Shown in pieces: positions 18,701-27,193 of a DNA stretch of 64,000 nucleotides (the stretch's first letter is position 1; each line of letters begins with the position of its first letter). Under the pieces are notes generated by a model. The model was not told the DNA's origin and did no database searches. It was given only the letters and a program-made list of their open reading frames with translations. Source of the stretch: Sulfuricella sp. (lineage in GTDB: Bacteria > Pseudomonadota > Gammaproteobacteria > Burkholderiales > Sulfuricellaceae); NCBI GenBank assembly GCA_041651995.1, contig JBAZID010000004.1, positions 124,001 through 188,000 of the forward strand, in the 5' to 3' direction. The position numbers were made by a program, and so were the translations under genes.

Positions 18701-19567
18701 GGACATGGCCGCATCAGCTTCGAGCAGGACACCCTTACCCTCGGTGGAAAAATTACCGCCGACGCCGGCCTGATCTCGCAACCAGCGGCGGGCCGGCCTG
18801 AACTATCCGGCGATGTGGTGATCACCGGGCGACAGGCGCCTGCCCGCAAAGGGCCGCGCATCACCATCGATGCCATTCTGGATCTGGGCGAGCAATTCTA
18901 TCTGCGTGCTTCCGGCCTGGAATCACGTCTGGCAGGACAGCTCCACCTGCAATCAACTTCCGCCCAGCCCCTGCGTGCCACAGGCACCATCGCCACCCAC
19001 AACGCCACTTTCAAGGCTTACGGCCAGAACCTTGTTGTTGAGCGAGGCATCGTTAATTTCCAGGGTTCGCTCGATAATCCGGGCCTCAATATACTCGCCC
19101 TGCGCAAGAATCTTCCTGTGGAAGCCGGCGTGACGGTAAAGGGTACAGTGCGCAGACCAACAGTGAGGCTGGTATCCACTCCCAACGTGCCGGACCCGGA
19201 AAAACTCTCCTGGATCGTCCTTGGGCGCGCGCCCGATGCGGGCGGCACCGACACCTCGCTCTTGCTCACGGCAGCCGGGAGCATTCTGGGCGGACAATCT
19301 GGCGGCATCACCGGCCAGCTTGCCCAGGCACTTGACGTGGACGAACTATCCCTGAACCAGGCGCAAAATGGCGACCCCCTGGCCAGCCAGATCGTCACCG
19401 TCGGCAAGCGCCTTTCAGCGCGGGCCTATCTCAGCTACGAACAGGGATTGACGGCGGTGGCGGGCACCACCAAGCTCACCTACAGCCTGACCCCGAGGAT
19501 ATCCATCGTCACCCGGGCGGGCTCCGATAATGCCATCGATGTGCTCTACACGTTCCATTTCGATTGA
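15737..19567 (+). CDS. tamB: Translocation and assembly module inner-membrane protein TamB
   Basis: TamB is an AsmA-like protein anchored in the inner membrane that spans the periplasm and meets TamA. The 1276-residue product has one N-terminal membrane anchor (about residues 22-42, WLLSPLFFIIALTAGSAWLL), a very long repetitive beta-rich middle forming the expected taco-like groove, and the C-terminal DUF490/TamB domain with GTIATHNATFKAYGQNL, LDNPGLNILALR and a terminal amphipathic strand ending VLYTFHFD. Length fits the family (about 1250). Overlapping start with tamA indicates an operon. Confidence 0.93.
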   Translation: MGTPASTNSFPQTPAKFRRKWLLSPLFFIIALTAGSAWLLATSSGLQWLASMAARSSGGTFTLQGTGGTLLGPLGARVLSYRDGSMRVTIRDIQLDWRPAALLAGRLDIATLTAQSVEVLSPPSGKPLTLPQDLRLPLPLSLDKIGIASLQVFSKMGGKPDFAATRLTARLESNGRQHHLSELRASLEYGELSASAQMDGARPFALQARADLAGQGSNPARIAVNASGKLENITLKAQGSGAGLSGQGEAILQPFAPFPLAALTLSVNGLDPRTFSPDAPQASLALQAQLRQNAAGQLEGDVTAKNTSPAPLDQGGLPLREIHSRATLSAEKLQFDALNLILSGGGRISGHFNWQLKQATGAANLTISQLDPAALDTRLRPARLAGKATLSGDTQSQHGLITLADGKLGLDTSLVRSGDTLTLDSLRLVHGQAALTGQGRLGFGGGRPFAFKGELQHFDLSAFLQAPRSDLNAKLELAGELTPQANGTLSFTLANSQWAGQIVSGGGQIDFSGMSRFNGKAELRLGDNLLNAHGAYGTPGERLELSLAAPALSQLGPGFGGALNAHAMLAGSPSKPDIAFEMKGKHLILPGGHHLTSLSAGGSLRGEAVNFKIDAAGYRRTAEVLMQNLTLAIQGSRLHHDFMVNALLANDTNLDLHASGGLTGPAPGWRDVQWHGVLSKLSATGRIPLHLLAATTVTLGRERISLGKAEFTVAGGRAQLASTEWTPRSWNSRGSFNAIGLRHISAASEIQNTLRLAGDWDISAAPNLAGKLRIRRESGDWMLPGDQPLSLGIQEFQLSAQASDNRLSAELKARGTRLGEWRANIALPLARSGSGWTVLPESPLNGKIHIDVADLSWVGPALDSNIKSSGRLSLAADVAGTFDQPHLRGLLNGNDLAVTWLDQGIRLQQGKLTARLDQTRLHIDQLSFVAPHNPPPRDRLLAGLKLAKEPGNVTLSGMIDPMEKRGNLELNASRLPLAQRTDRWIIASGHGRISFEQDTLTLGGKITADAGLISQPAAGRPELSGDVVITGRQAPARKGPRITIDAILDLGEQFYLRASGLESRLAGQLHLQSTSAQPLRATGTIATHNATFKAYGQNLVVERGIVNFQGSLDNPGLNILALRKNLPVEAGVTVKGTVRRPTVRLVSTPNVPDPEKLSWIVLGRAPDAGGTDTSLLLTAAGSILGGQSGGITGQLAQALDVDELSLNQAQNGDPLASQIVTVGKRLSARAYLSYEQGLTAVAGTTKLTYSLTPRISIVTRAGSDNAIDVLYTFHFD

Positions 19568-19685
19568 GGCGCCGCTTCCGCATCACTTCGGCCAAACCGG
19601 GGCTATGCTATGATCAAGTTGAATCGGTATCGAGTGGTACGTGACCGCATGCTCTATCATTTCAGGCAAAAGGAGTAAATGGATC

Positions 19686-20084
19686 ATGCAGCTAATCCTG
19701 ATCTTCGGCATTGCCATTGCCATTGGCGCTGTCATGTTCGCCCTGCAAAACAACGTGCAGGTAACGGTCAACTTCGCCCTCTGGCGTTTTGACAGCTCCC
19801 TCGCCATGGTACTGCTGCTGGCACTGGGTCTGGGCGTGATCATCGCCGCCCTGTTGTCGTCGCCAACCGTGATCAGGCGGCAATGGACCGCATCCCGCCT
19901 GCGCCGGCAGATTTCCGGCCTGGAAGAAGAGAAGTCGGCGCTCGTACAACGTGTCAGGCAACTGGAACTCGAAGTTGCTCGCATCAGCCCCTCCCCCATT
20001 CCGGAAGCAGAAGAGCCGAAACCCTACGTCGGGCTCAAGACCCTGTTAACCTGCGGAAGCAGCAACAAATCCGAAGACAAATAG
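19686..20084 (+). CDS. lapA: LapA-domain (DUF1049) inner-membrane protein
   Basis: LapA (YciS) proteins are small inner-membrane proteins linked to lipopolysaccharide assembly control. From the ATG at 19686, with AGGAG ten bases upstream, the product has 132 residues: two hydrophobic segments (about 1-20 and 38-62) around the family stretch MFALQNNVQVTVNFALWRF, then a coiled coil (QISGLEEEKSALVQRVRQLE) and a polar tail. It commonly sits between ihfB and lapB; neither is here, the neighbours being tamB and a discoidin-like protein. The domain is clear, the cellular role is by analogy. Confidence 0.8.
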   Translation: MQLILIFGIAIAIGAVMFALQNNVQVTVNFALWRFDSSLAMVLLLALGLGVIIAALLSSPTVIRRQWTASRLRRQISGLEEEKSALVQRVRQLELEVARISPSPIPEAEEPKPYVGLKTLLTCGSSNKSEDK

Positions 20085-20178
20085 TCGCCGGGCCAGATAC
20101 AGTAATCACTCATGGAATACGGATAACATGCACGAAAAATTAAGGAAAAAGATCATTCCATCCACAGCGGAGGCCGCC

Positions 20179-20625
20179 ATGCCTGCACCTGCGAACACCA
20201 TCGATATCATCCGGAACGCGGAGGTCGCCGTCACTTCCGAATCCGAAAATTCACCTCTGGATAATATCGTTGACGGCAGCACGGGGCCGGGCAGCTCACA
20301 GTGGGTGGCGGGGTCCACTGGACCTCAGACCCTGATTTTTAAATTCGACGCCCCCCAGAACATCACCGCGATCATTTATGAAATCGAGGAGCGGGAAATC
20401 GCGCGCACACAGGAAATCTGTTTCGAGGTTTCCACCGATTCCGGCGCCCGCTTCCGGGAAATTCTGCGGCACGAATATAATTTCAGTCCAGATGGGAGCA
20501 CATTCCAAAGAGAGGAGCTGAAACTGGATCTTTCTCAAATCACAGACCTGAAAATGACCATCAAGCCGGACAAGGGAAACCTTAACTGCCGGGCGAGACT
20601 GAACCATATCGCATTCCAGGGGTAA
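20179..20625 (+). CDS. Discoidin/F5-8C-like domain protein
   Basis: The 148-residue product is a single beta-sandwich-type domain. Features such as LDNIVDGSTGPGSSQWVAGSTG, then LIFKFDAPQNITAIIYEIEE and RARLNHIAFQG follow the pattern of F5/8 type C (discoidin) carbohydrate- or ligand-binding domains: a variable loop, a hydrophobic strand and a closing strand. No signal peptide is seen. A GGAGG five bases before the ATG at 20179 favours this start; an upstream in-frame ATG at 20128 lacks a good site. It lies downstream of the LapA-domain gene on the same strand. Ligand unknown. Confidence 0.6.
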   Translation: MPAPANTIDIIRNAEVAVTSESENSPLDNIVDGSTGPGSSQWVAGSTGPQTLIFKFDAPQNITAIIYEIEEREIARTQEICFEVSTDSGARFREILRHEYNFSPDGSTFQREELKLDLSQITDLKMTIKPDKGNLNCRARLNHIAFQG

Positions 20626-20750
20626 TCAGGGCCACGCCATGTTTACGCTACTGCCTTATTGACTGTGGCCAGAGGGTACACGCAGGACATGAGCCGATGA
20701 CTTTCCTGCATCGTTATGTTGTGCAAGTTCACTGATCGACTCGTCACACA

Positions 20751-21725
20751 TTACTCATTGCGGCCGCGATCCCGATCCCGATCCCGATCCCGGCCTCGCT
20801 CCTGCTCTTGTTCCTGCTTACGTTTTGGCTCACGCGTGGCGTCCTTGCCATACTGTCTTTCATCCCGGGCCTGTGATCTTGGCATTTGTTGATCACGCCG
20901 ATCACGCTGCTCTGGAGACTGCCTGCGATTTTCAGCTTCCCCACGCCCCTGTTGTGGAGAGGCCGGAATGGATCTCTGAACATCTCTATCTCCCCTTTGC
21001 GGCGGCTGAGAGCGCGGGGTGGCTGAATCATCCTGCTGGCGCGGTGCAAAACGCTGCATATCGCGCTGCCTGTCACCTCTTTCTTCAGGCGCTCCCCGTC
21101 TTTCCTGCTGAGCAGGCGCTCTTTTCCATGCCCGCTCCTGATAGTGTTGCCGTACTACGGGGTCCCGCGGCTGGTAACGGTAATGCTGCTGCTGAAGCTC
21201 TTGCTGCTGTTCCATTTGTCGAGGATAGCGATCCCCTGAATACTGCCGCTGGTAGGCAGGCAACGGGGCTGCCGGAACAGCGCGCCGGTCCCATTTGTCC
21301 CAACCGTGCCGGCGCTGTTCCCATTCCCGGCCCCAGTGATGCCCCCAACGTGGCGGTGCATCCGGCCGCCACCCGAAGAAGTACGCAGGAGGCTGGCGGT
21401 AGAAGCGCACGGGGATACGCAGGACGAAGAGCGGCACAGCCTCTGGGCCCACAAGCCCCCAGGGCCCGTTGTACCAGGAACTCGCGTACCAGTTATCATC
21501 CTGGTAAACCCAGTACATGCTGTCGTAAAAGAAGAAGTTTGCGTCCAGCCGTGGGGCGTAGTAGACCGGGTAACCAGGCACCCGAACAAGTTCCGGGTAT
21601 GCGGGCAGGTTGATTCCGATGCTTACATTTGGCAGTCCGATGCCAATGCTTACCTGAACAGCAGAATAAACCGATGAAGAAAGAAGCATCCCCAGTGCAA
21701 CGAATAAGCAGCGAATTTTCAGCAT
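20751..21725 (-). CDS. Secreted protein with Arg/Gln-rich low-complexity tail
   Basis: From the ATG at 21725 (GGAGG upstream) the product has 324 residues. A signal peptide (about residues 5-22) is followed by a short globular part rich in Tyr, Trp and Pro (GYPVYYAPRLDANFFFYD, WYASSWYNGPWGL), as in a widespread group of periplasmic proteins of unknown role. The second half is highly polar and rich in Arg, Gln, Asp and Glu and ends with repeated RD pairs. The family has no established function that I can name. It is convergent with the discoidin-like gene and downstream of guaA, from which a terminator separates it. Confidence 0.75.
   Translation of the reverse strand: MLKIRCLFVALGMLLSSSVYSAVQVSIGIGLPNVSIGINLPAYPELVRVPGYPVYYAPRLDANFFFYDSMYWVYQDDNWYASSWYNGPWGLVGPEAVPLFVLRIPVRFYRQPPAYFFGWRPDAPPRWGHHWGREWEQRRHGWDKWDRRAVPAAPLPAYQRQYSGDRYPRQMEQQQELQQQHYRYQPRDPVVRQHYQERAWKRAPAQQERRGAPEERGDRQRDMQRFAPRQQDDSATPRSQPPQRGDRDVQRSIPASPQQGRGEAENRRQSPEQRDRRDQQMPRSQARDERQYGKDATREPKRKQEQEQERGRDRDRDRDRGRNE
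20768..20791 (-). repeat. Tandem hexamer GATCCC x4 encoding RD repeats
   Basis: Four perfect copies of GATCCC lie in frame near the 3' end of the low-complexity gene and encode alternating Arg-Asp. Such short in-frame repeats can change copy number by slippage without shifting the frame. Confidence 0.85.
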
Positions 21726-21852
21726 TTTGTGGCCTCCAGTTCGATAAACAGAGTTGGAGTCATGGCCTGTCAACTGAATGTGACGCCGACTCTAACCATT
21801 TATATGCTACCCGCTTTTTGAAATCTTCCATGCACTATCGCATACGCACAAT

Positions 21853-21883
21853 AAAAAACCCCTTGGATTAGCGCAAGGGGTTT
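21853..21883 (-). terminator. Rho-independent terminator after guaA
   Basis: A 10-bp stem (AAACCCCTTG / CAAGGGGTTT, 8-base loop) lies 45 bases past the guaA stop. On the minus strand it is followed by a T-run (GGTTTTTTAT). Confidence 0.85.
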
Positions 21884-21927
21884 GCTGGTTTTCGGATGGC
21901 TGCCGATAGTCGCGGAAAGACGCTATA

Positions 21928-23490
21928 TCACTCCCACTCAATCGTTCCGGGTGGTTTGCCGCAGATATCATAAACAACGCGGTTGATCCCGCGCACTTCG
22001 TTGATGATGCGATTGGACACTTTCCCCAACAGCGTATAGGGCAATTCAGCCCAGTGAGCAGTCATGAAGTCCTGGGTCTGCACTGCGCGCAATGCGACCA
22101 CATAGTCATAAGTACGGCCATCGCCCATCACCCCGACTGCTTTCACGGGCAAGAATACGGCAAAGGCCTGCGAGGTTTTCTCGTACCAGCCTGAAGCGCG
22201 CAACTCCTCGATGAAAATGGCATCGGCGCGGCGCAACAGATCAGCGTATTCCTTCTTCACTTCGCCCAGGATGCGCACCCCAAGACCCGGGCCGGGGAAG
22301 GGATGGCGGTACACCATGTCGTGCGGCAGTCCCAGGGCGATGCCCAATTCGCGTACCTCGTCCTTGAACAGCTCGCGCAGTGGCTCGCAAAGTTTGAGGT
22401 GCAGCGTGTCCGGCAGTCCGCCGACATTATGGTGAGACTTGATGGTATGGGCTTTCTTGGTCTTGGAACTGGCCGATTCGATCACGTCCGGATAGATGGT
22501 TCCCTGCGCCAGCCACTTGGCATTAGGCAGCTTGGCAGATTCGCTCTGAAACACCTCGACGAATTCACGGCCAATGATCTTGCGCTTTTGTTCTGGATCG
22601 TTCACCCCTTCCAGATGCTTCATGAATTCAGCGCTGGCATCGACGTGGATAACCTTGACGCCAAGATTATCCGCAAAAGTCTTCATCACCTGCTCGGCTT
22701 CGTTCAGGCGCAGCAGACCATTATCCACAAACACGCAGGTCAGTTGATCGCCAATGGCACGATGCAGCAACGCCGCCACGACCGAAGAGTCAACACCACC
22801 AGACAGACCGAGAATGACTTCATCCGAGCCCACTTCGGAGCGGATCTTGCCGATCGCTTCTTCCACGTAGTCGGGCATGTTCCAGTCATAGCCGCAGCCG
22901 CAAATGTCATGCACGAAGCGCTCGAAAAGTGCTTTGCCCTGCAGGGTGTGGGTCACTTCCGGATGAAACTGAACGCCGTAAAAATGGCGCGCTTCATCTG
23001 CCATGGCGGCGATGGGCGTTGAGGCATTGGAGCAGATTACCTTGAAGCCGCCCGGCAGCTCCGTCACCTTGTCGCCGTGGCTCATCCATACGTCGAGCAG
23101 GCCGTGGCCTTCCTCGTTGCTGCGGTCCTGAATATCGCGCAGCAGCGTGGAGTGACCTTGTGCCCGCACTTCGGCATAGCCGAACTCGCGGTGTGAAGCA
23201 TTTTCCACTTTGCCGCCCAGTTGCGCTGCCATGCTCTGCATGCCGTAACAAATACCCAGCACGGGGACCCCAAGCTGGAATACCACGTCCGGAGCACGCG
23301 GGGTTTCTTCCTCATACACCGAGGATGGTCCACCGGAGAGAATGATGCCCTGCGGCTTGAATTTTCGGATGAACTCGGCGCTGACGTCGTAAGGATGCAG
23401 TTCGCAATAGACGCTGGACTCACGCACGCGGCGGGCGATCAACTGGGTATATTGGGAACCGAAATCGAGAATGAGGATTTTCTGGTGCAT
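21928..23490 (-). CDS. guaA: GMP synthase (glutamine-hydrolysing)
   Basis: GuaA converts XMP to GMP with Gln and ATP, the last step of guanine nucleotide synthesis. The 520-residue product has an N-terminal class I glutaminase (ILDFGSQYTQLIARRVRE, Cys in LGICYGMQSM, HPEVTHT), an ATP pyrophosphatase with the P-loop GLSGGVDSSVVAALLH, and the C-terminal dimerisation domain ending PPGTIEWE. It lies 93 bases downstream of guaB on the same strand, so a guaB-guaA operon is likely. The spacer holds an inverted repeat of GTGAGGGGTGAG. Confidence 0.98.
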   Translation of the reverse strand: MHQKILILDFGSQYTQLIARRVRESSVYCELHPYDVSAEFIRKFKPQGIILSGGPSSVYEEETPRAPDVVFQLGVPVLGICYGMQSMAAQLGGKVENASHREFGYAEVRAQGHSTLLRDIQDRSNEEGHGLLDVWMSHGDKVTELPGGFKVICSNASTPIAAMADEARHFYGVQFHPEVTHTLQGKALFERFVHDICGCGYDWNMPDYVEEAIGKIRSEVGSDEVILGLSGGVDSSVVAALLHRAIGDQLTCVFVDNGLLRLNEAEQVMKTFADNLGVKVIHVDASAEFMKHLEGVNDPEQKRKIIGREFVEVFQSESAKLPNAKWLAQGTIYPDVIESASSKTKKAHTIKSHHNVGGLPDTLHLKLCEPLRELFKDEVRELGIALGLPHDMVYRHPFPGPGLGVRILGEVKKEYADLLRRADAIFIEELRASGWYEKTSQAFAVFLPVKAVGVMGDGRTYDYVVALRAVQTQDFMTAHWAELPYTLLGKVSNRIINEVRGINRVVYDICGKPPGTIEWE

Positions 23491-23499
23491 GGTAATTCC

Positions 23500-23566
23500 G
23501 TGAGGGGTGAGAAGTTAGGCGGGAGGGGGAAAAACGGAGAGGCAGGCTTTGCGCCTCACCCCTCAC
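23500..23566. repeat. Inverted repeat GTGAGGGGTGAG between guaB and guaA
   Basis: GTGAGGGGTGAG at 23500-23511 and its exact complement at 23555-23566 form a 12-bp stem in the guaB-guaA gap. The motif is a heptamer-like repeat similar to the GAGTGAG units found before scpA. It may alter the guaB/guaA expression ratio through mRNA structure. Confidence 0.6.
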
Positions 23567-23583
23567 CCCTTTCGCCTCACGTT

Positions 23584-25044
23584 TTAATCAACGTGATAAT
23601 TCGGTGCTTCCTTGGTGATCTGCACATCATGGACGTGCGATTCACGGATACCCGCATTGCTGATTTCCACAAACTCCGCCCGGGCGTGCATCTCGGCGAT
23701 GTTTTTGCATCCGAGGTAGCCCATGCTTGAGCGCAAGCCGCCCATCAACTGGTGAATCACGGTCAGGACACTGCCTTTGTAGGGCACACGGCCCTCAATG
23801 CCTTCCGGCACCAGTTTGTCGGCATTGGCTTCATTGTCCTGGAAGTAGCGGTCCTTCGAACCCTGCTGCATCGCCCCCAGGCTACCCATGCCGCGGTAGG
23901 ACTTGTAGGAACGCCCCTGGAACAATTCGATTTCACCCGGCGCTTCTTCGGTACCGGCAAACAGTCCGCCCAGCATCACCAGATGTGCGCCTGCGGCAAT
24001 GGCCTTCGAGATGTCGCCGGAATAGCGAATACCACCATCAGCGATTAACGGGATACCCGTATCGCGCAACGCCTGTGCCACGTTGTCCACTGCGGTAATT
24101 TGCGGCACGCCGACACCCGCCACGATGCGCGTGGTACAAATTGAGCCGGGGCCGATACCCACCTTGACTGCATCAGCGCCATGGTCAACCAGGGCGAGTG
24201 CCGCAGAACCGGTAGCGATGTTGCCGCCAATCACCTGAACCTGAGGGAAATTTTTCTTGACCCATTGCACGCGCTCCAGCACACCCTGAGAGTGGCCGTG
24301 TGCCGTATCCACCACGATAACGTCAACACCGGCTTCCGCCAGCAATTCCACGCGCTCCTCGGTGCCGGCACCCACGCCCACAGCCGCGCCCACACGCAGA
24401 CGACCCAGGCTATCCTTGCAAGCCAGCGGATGCTCGGTGGATTTCTGAATATCCTTGACTGTAATCAAACCGCGCAAAGCAAAATCGCTGTTGATAACCA
24501 GCACACGCTCAAGGCGGTGTTTATGCATCAACGCAAGCGCTTCCTCGCGCGATGCACCTTCCTTGACTGTAATCAGACGTTCACGCGGCGTCATGATATT
24601 CTTGATCGGCTGATCGAGGTTACTCTCGAAGCGCAGATCACGATTAGTGACAATGCCTACCACGAGGCCATTTTCCACAACCGGCAAGCCGGAAATCCTG
24701 TGCTGGCGAGTAAGCTGGAGAACATCGCGCACGGTCATGGAGGGCGAAATGGTAATGGGGTCCTTGACCACGCCACTCTCGAAACGCTTGACCATCGATA
24801 CCTGAGCGGCCTGTTCCTTGGAAGTAAAGTTCTTGTGAACAATACCAATACCGCCCTCTTGAGCCAGGGCAATCGCCAGGCGGCCTTCCGTAACCGTATC
24901 CATGGCGGCGGAAACCAGCGGCAGATTGAGCGTGATTTCCTTGGTAAGCTGGGTGCTCAGGCTGACATCACGGGGCAATACGGAGGAGTGAGCGGGAATC
25001 AGCAGGACATCGTCAAAGGTTAGCGCTTTTTGAACGACACGCAT
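23584..25044 (-). CDS. guaB: IMP dehydrogenase
   Basis: GuaB oxidises IMP to XMP with NAD+, the committed step to GMP. The 486-residue TIM barrel starts MRVVQKALTFDDVLLIPAHS, carries two CBS domains inserted after about residue 90 (VGIVTNRDLRFE, RLERVLVINSDFALRGLITVKD), the catalytic-Cys loop GIGPGSICTTR and the flap RYFQDNEANADKLVPEGIEG. AAGGAT lies before the ATG. A promoter with TATAAT lies at 25075-25103. It is followed by guaA. Confidence 0.98.
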   Translation of the reverse strand: MRVVQKALTFDDVLLIPAHSSVLPRDVSLSTQLTKEITLNLPLVSAAMDTVTEGRLAIALAQEGGIGIVHKNFTSKEQAAQVSMVKRFESGVVKDPITISPSMTVRDVLQLTRQHRISGLPVVENGLVVGIVTNRDLRFESNLDQPIKNIMTPRERLITVKEGASREEALALMHKHRLERVLVINSDFALRGLITVKDIQKSTEHPLACKDSLGRLRVGAAVGVGAGTEERVELLAEAGVDVIVVDTAHGHSQGVLERVQWVKKNFPQVQVIGGNIATGSAALALVDHGADAVKVGIGPGSICTTRIVAGVGVPQITAVDNVAQALRDTGIPLIADGGIRYSGDISKAIAAGAHLVMLGGLFAGTEEAPGEIELFQGRSYKSYRGMGSLGAMQQGSKDRYFQDNEANADKLVPEGIEGRVPYKGSVLTVIHQLMGGLRSSMGYLGCKNIAEMHARAEFVEISNAGIRESHVHDVQITKEAPNYHVD

Positions 25045-25074
25045 GATTTTCTTATCCTTATTTACAAAGAAGCC

Positions 25075-25103
25075 ATTATACGGGTTTGACCTGACACGGT
25101 AAA
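25075..25103 (-). promoter_or_regulatory. Sigma-70 promoter of guaB
   Basis: On the minus strand TTTACC (25103-25098), a 17-base spacer and TATAAT (25080-25075) precede guaB, giving a leader of about 24 bases. Confidence 0.65.
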
Positions 25104-25289
25104 CCAGCGCTCATGAACTGAAACGGGACATGCAGCATGGATGCCAGCCAAGTTTGACGAATTGACAGCAAACCATTATGTTACCTCCCTGCGCCAGATG
25201 CCAGAAATGTGCCCAAAGAAGCCCATACCTGCATCCGGCCTGAAAAACGGAAACAACATTCACTTACATGTCAGAGGAGTCGACACTTT

Positions 25290-25643
25290 ATGCAAAAAAT
25301 CATGCTCACGTTCGCAACAGCCGGTCTGCTGATCCTGAGCGGCTGCGCAAGCACCACGCCAGCAACTCCGGAAGCCGCCAAGGCCCCTGTCAAAACCGAA
25401 GCCCCTCAGGCACAACTGTCGGAAGAAGCAAAACAGGCGTTAGCCCGGGCAGAAGCAGACATCAAGACTGCACAGGAGAAAAAAGGCCTGTGGACAACCG
25501 CCCAGGATGCGTTGAAAAAAGCCAGGGAAGCTGCCAAGAAAAACGACAGTGCGGCAGTCATTAAATATGCCAAAGAAGCCAGTGAAGGCGCGAAGCTAGG
25601 CATCGCACAAACACAATATCCTCGCACCACAATCAGTAAATAG
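25290..25643 (+). CDS. Small helical lipoprotein
   Basis: From the ATG at 25290 (GAGGAG upstream) the product has 117 residues. A lipoprotein signal (LLILSGC, Cys about residue 17) is followed by a Pro/Ala linker and an alanine-rich helical hairpin (EAKQALARAEADIKTAQEKK then ALKKAREAAKKNDSA). The layout resembles DUF4398-type lipoproteins and the SoxXA-binding protein SoxK (KGLWTTAQDALKKA); no sox genes are near, so the function stays open. It is divergent from guaB and ends at a shared bidirectional terminator with pgl. Confidence 0.75.
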   Translation: MQKIMLTFATAGLLILSGCASTTPATPEAAKAPVKTEAPQAQLSEEAKQALARAEADIKTAQEKKGLWTTAQDALKKAREAAKKNDSAAVIKYAKEASEGAKLGIAQTQYPRTTISK

Positions 25644-25654
25644 TTAATTATTAA

Positions 25655-25690
25655 AATTAAAAAAGGGAGCCCAGGCTCCCTTTTTTAATT
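25655..25690. terminator. Bidirectional terminator between lipoprotein and pgl
   Basis: The stem GGGAGC/GCTCCC with a CCAG loop is flanked by A-run and T-run (AATTAAAAAA ... TTTTTTAATT), so it can end the convergent transcripts on both strands. Confidence 0.88.
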
Positions 25691-25700
25691 GCACATTGTT

Positions 25701-26390
25701 TCAGAACACGCCGGCAAGCCAGATCTCCACGCCACGGTGAGGCACTATCGAGGCAGCGGGAATGTTCTCATGCGTGCGCCACGCCTGCACGGCTTCCCGC
25801 TTATCCTGCCCCGTTACCAGAAACCAGACCCTTGCGGCATGACTGAGGCGCCAAGCGCTGAGAGAAACGCGATCCAGCGGCGGCTTTGGCGCATCATGCA
25901 CTGCGAGCACCGCTGCCTGTGTTTCTTCCCTGCCCCATTCCTGCCCCGGAAACAGGCTAGCCGTATGTCCATCCTGTCCCAAGCCCAACAGTACCAGATC
26001 GAAATTTTCAATCTCTTCCAACACGGTCGAATACCGCAATGCTGCTGCTTCGGCTCCCAGTTGCACCGGAATCCGGTGGATCTGGGCATCTGGAATAGGC
26101 ACATGTCCAAGCCAGCATTCACCGGCCATCACGCTATTGCGTTCCGGATCATCAACAGGCAAACAACGTTCGTCACCAAAATAAACATGCCAGGCCCGCC
26201 ACTCGGTATGGATATGGCGCAAGTGCTGATACACCGCCCGGGGTGTGCCTCCTCCGGCCAGAACAATGCTGAAAGCACCCTGGCGGGCAATGGCCTCAGC
26301 CGCTACACGTTCGATGCCTTCAGCAGCACGCTGGTAAAGCAGCGCGACATCGGGATATTCATGCCATATACAGATCTGAGGAAACACCAC
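25701..26390 (-). CDS. pgl: 6-phosphogluconolactonase
   Basis: Pgl (DevB type) hydrolyses 6-phosphogluconolactone in the oxidative pentose phosphate or Entner-Doudoroff route. The 229-residue product shows the NagB-like fold motifs IVLAGGGTPRAVYQHL, VYFGDERCLPVDDPERNS and LLGLGQDGHTASLFPG. Usually it sits with zwf; neither zwf nor edd is in the window. It stands alone on the minus strand, followed by a terminator shared with the lipoprotein gene. Confidence 0.92.
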   Translation of the reverse strand: MVFPQICIWHEYPDVALLYQRAAEGIERVAAEAIARQGAFSIVLAGGGTPRAVYQHLRHIHTEWRAWHVYFGDERCLPVDDPERNSVMAGECWLGHVPIPDAQIHRIPVQLGAEAAALRYSTVLEEIENFDLVLLGLGQDGHTASLFPGQEWGREETQAAVLAVHDAPKPPLDRVSLSAWRLSHAARVWFLVTGQDKREAVQAWRTHENIPAASIVPHRGVEIWLAGVF

Positions 26391-26482
26391 ATGACCTCAT
26401 TTTTTCAGAATTGATGGGGGGGCGGGAGATTGAGCAGGGCAACTTGAGTACAGCGGAGATTTACAACCAGCGACAGGCTGTT

Positions 26483-26797
26483 TCAAACTTGTGTAGCAGT
26501 CGCCGCCAAAACGCCACCCAGGCGGTGGCGCAGTTTCTGCGCCACACGCCAGACGAACCACCCACGCTTTATCCAGCTAAAAGCCTTGCGAGGCCTTAAT
26601 GCAACCAGCAGGCCAACGCCCCCGGCCACCAGCGCCGGATGCTGCTGCAGGTAACGCACGGCCATGACACCCTTGTCAGCAATGGCGCAACCGGTCTTCA
26701 GAGGCGACAGCTTGCGGGAAAACTCAGAACGTTGAAGAGCCGCAAGGGCAACCAGCCGTTCACGACGTTCGGCCAGTTCGATCAGTCGCTTGCTCAT
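26483..26797 (-). CDS. YqjK-like protein
   Basis: The 104-residue basic product begins MSKRLIELAERRERLVALAALQR, the helical pattern of YqjK-like proteins, with a short hydrophobic segment near residues 52-67 (PALVAGGVGLLVALRP) and a Trp/Arg-rich end. It overlaps the stop of the preceding yqjE-like gene by 4 bases. In enterobacteria the yqjD-yqjE-yqjK set is linked to stationary phase or stress membrane functions; YqjK itself has no defined activity. Confidence 0.75.
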   Translation of the reverse strand: MSKRLIELAERRERLVALAALQRSEFSRKLSPLKTGCAIADKGVMAVRYLQQHPALVAGGVGLLVALRPRKAFSWIKRGWFVWRVAQKLRHRLGGVLAATATQV

Positions 26798-27189
26798 GGG
26801 CGCAAGTGCTCCTGATCCTTGGAAAGCTCGGCAAGACTCACCGAAAACAATTTAGAGCCACTGCGGGCTTGTTTCAGCGCCATGACAAGAGCAGATACCC
26901 CGACACCCAGGAACAGCAGAGTAAACATACCGAGCACCAGCAGGCGATGGCTTTCCCAGAACGCTACAGTCAGCAGCACCGCGGCAAAAACAATCCCTAG
27001 CCCGATAAAAAAAAGCGCCGCAACCCCCAGCGCTAGCAGGGAGAGGAGGCGCTCTTTTTCTTCCGCCAGTTCGGTGGAAAAGAGGTCAATGCGGGTGCGG
27101 ATAATCGCCACGCCGCCAGCGGCCAGACCCTTGACCGCATCAAAAAGGCTGGAATGGCTACCGCTCCCGGGTGTAGGGCCGCCAGACAT
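26794..27189 (-). CDS. YqjE-like (phage holin family) membrane protein
   Basis: From the ATG at 27189 the 131-residue product has a polar N-terminal helix (IRTRIDLFSTELAEEKERL) and two membrane segments (about 47-70 and 78-100), the layout of YqjE/actinobacterial holin family proteins. Four bases separate it from the DUF883 gene and it overlaps the yqjK-like gene by 4, so the three form one operon. The earlier in-frame start at 27234 would overlap DUF883 by 41 bases and adds nothing conserved. Confidence 0.8.
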   Translation of the reverse strand: MSGGPTPGSGSHSSLFDAVKGLAAGGVAIIRTRIDLFSTELAEEKERLLSLLALGVAALFFIGLGIVFAAVLLTVAFWESHRLLVLGMFTLLFLGVGVSALVMALKQARSGSKLFSVSLAELSKDQEHLRP

Positions 27190-27193
27190 CAGA

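Noticed and set aside
25689..26414. A 241-codon plus-strand frame over pgl
   Set aside because: Pgl motifs on the minus strand are decisive; the opposite frame shows no domain.
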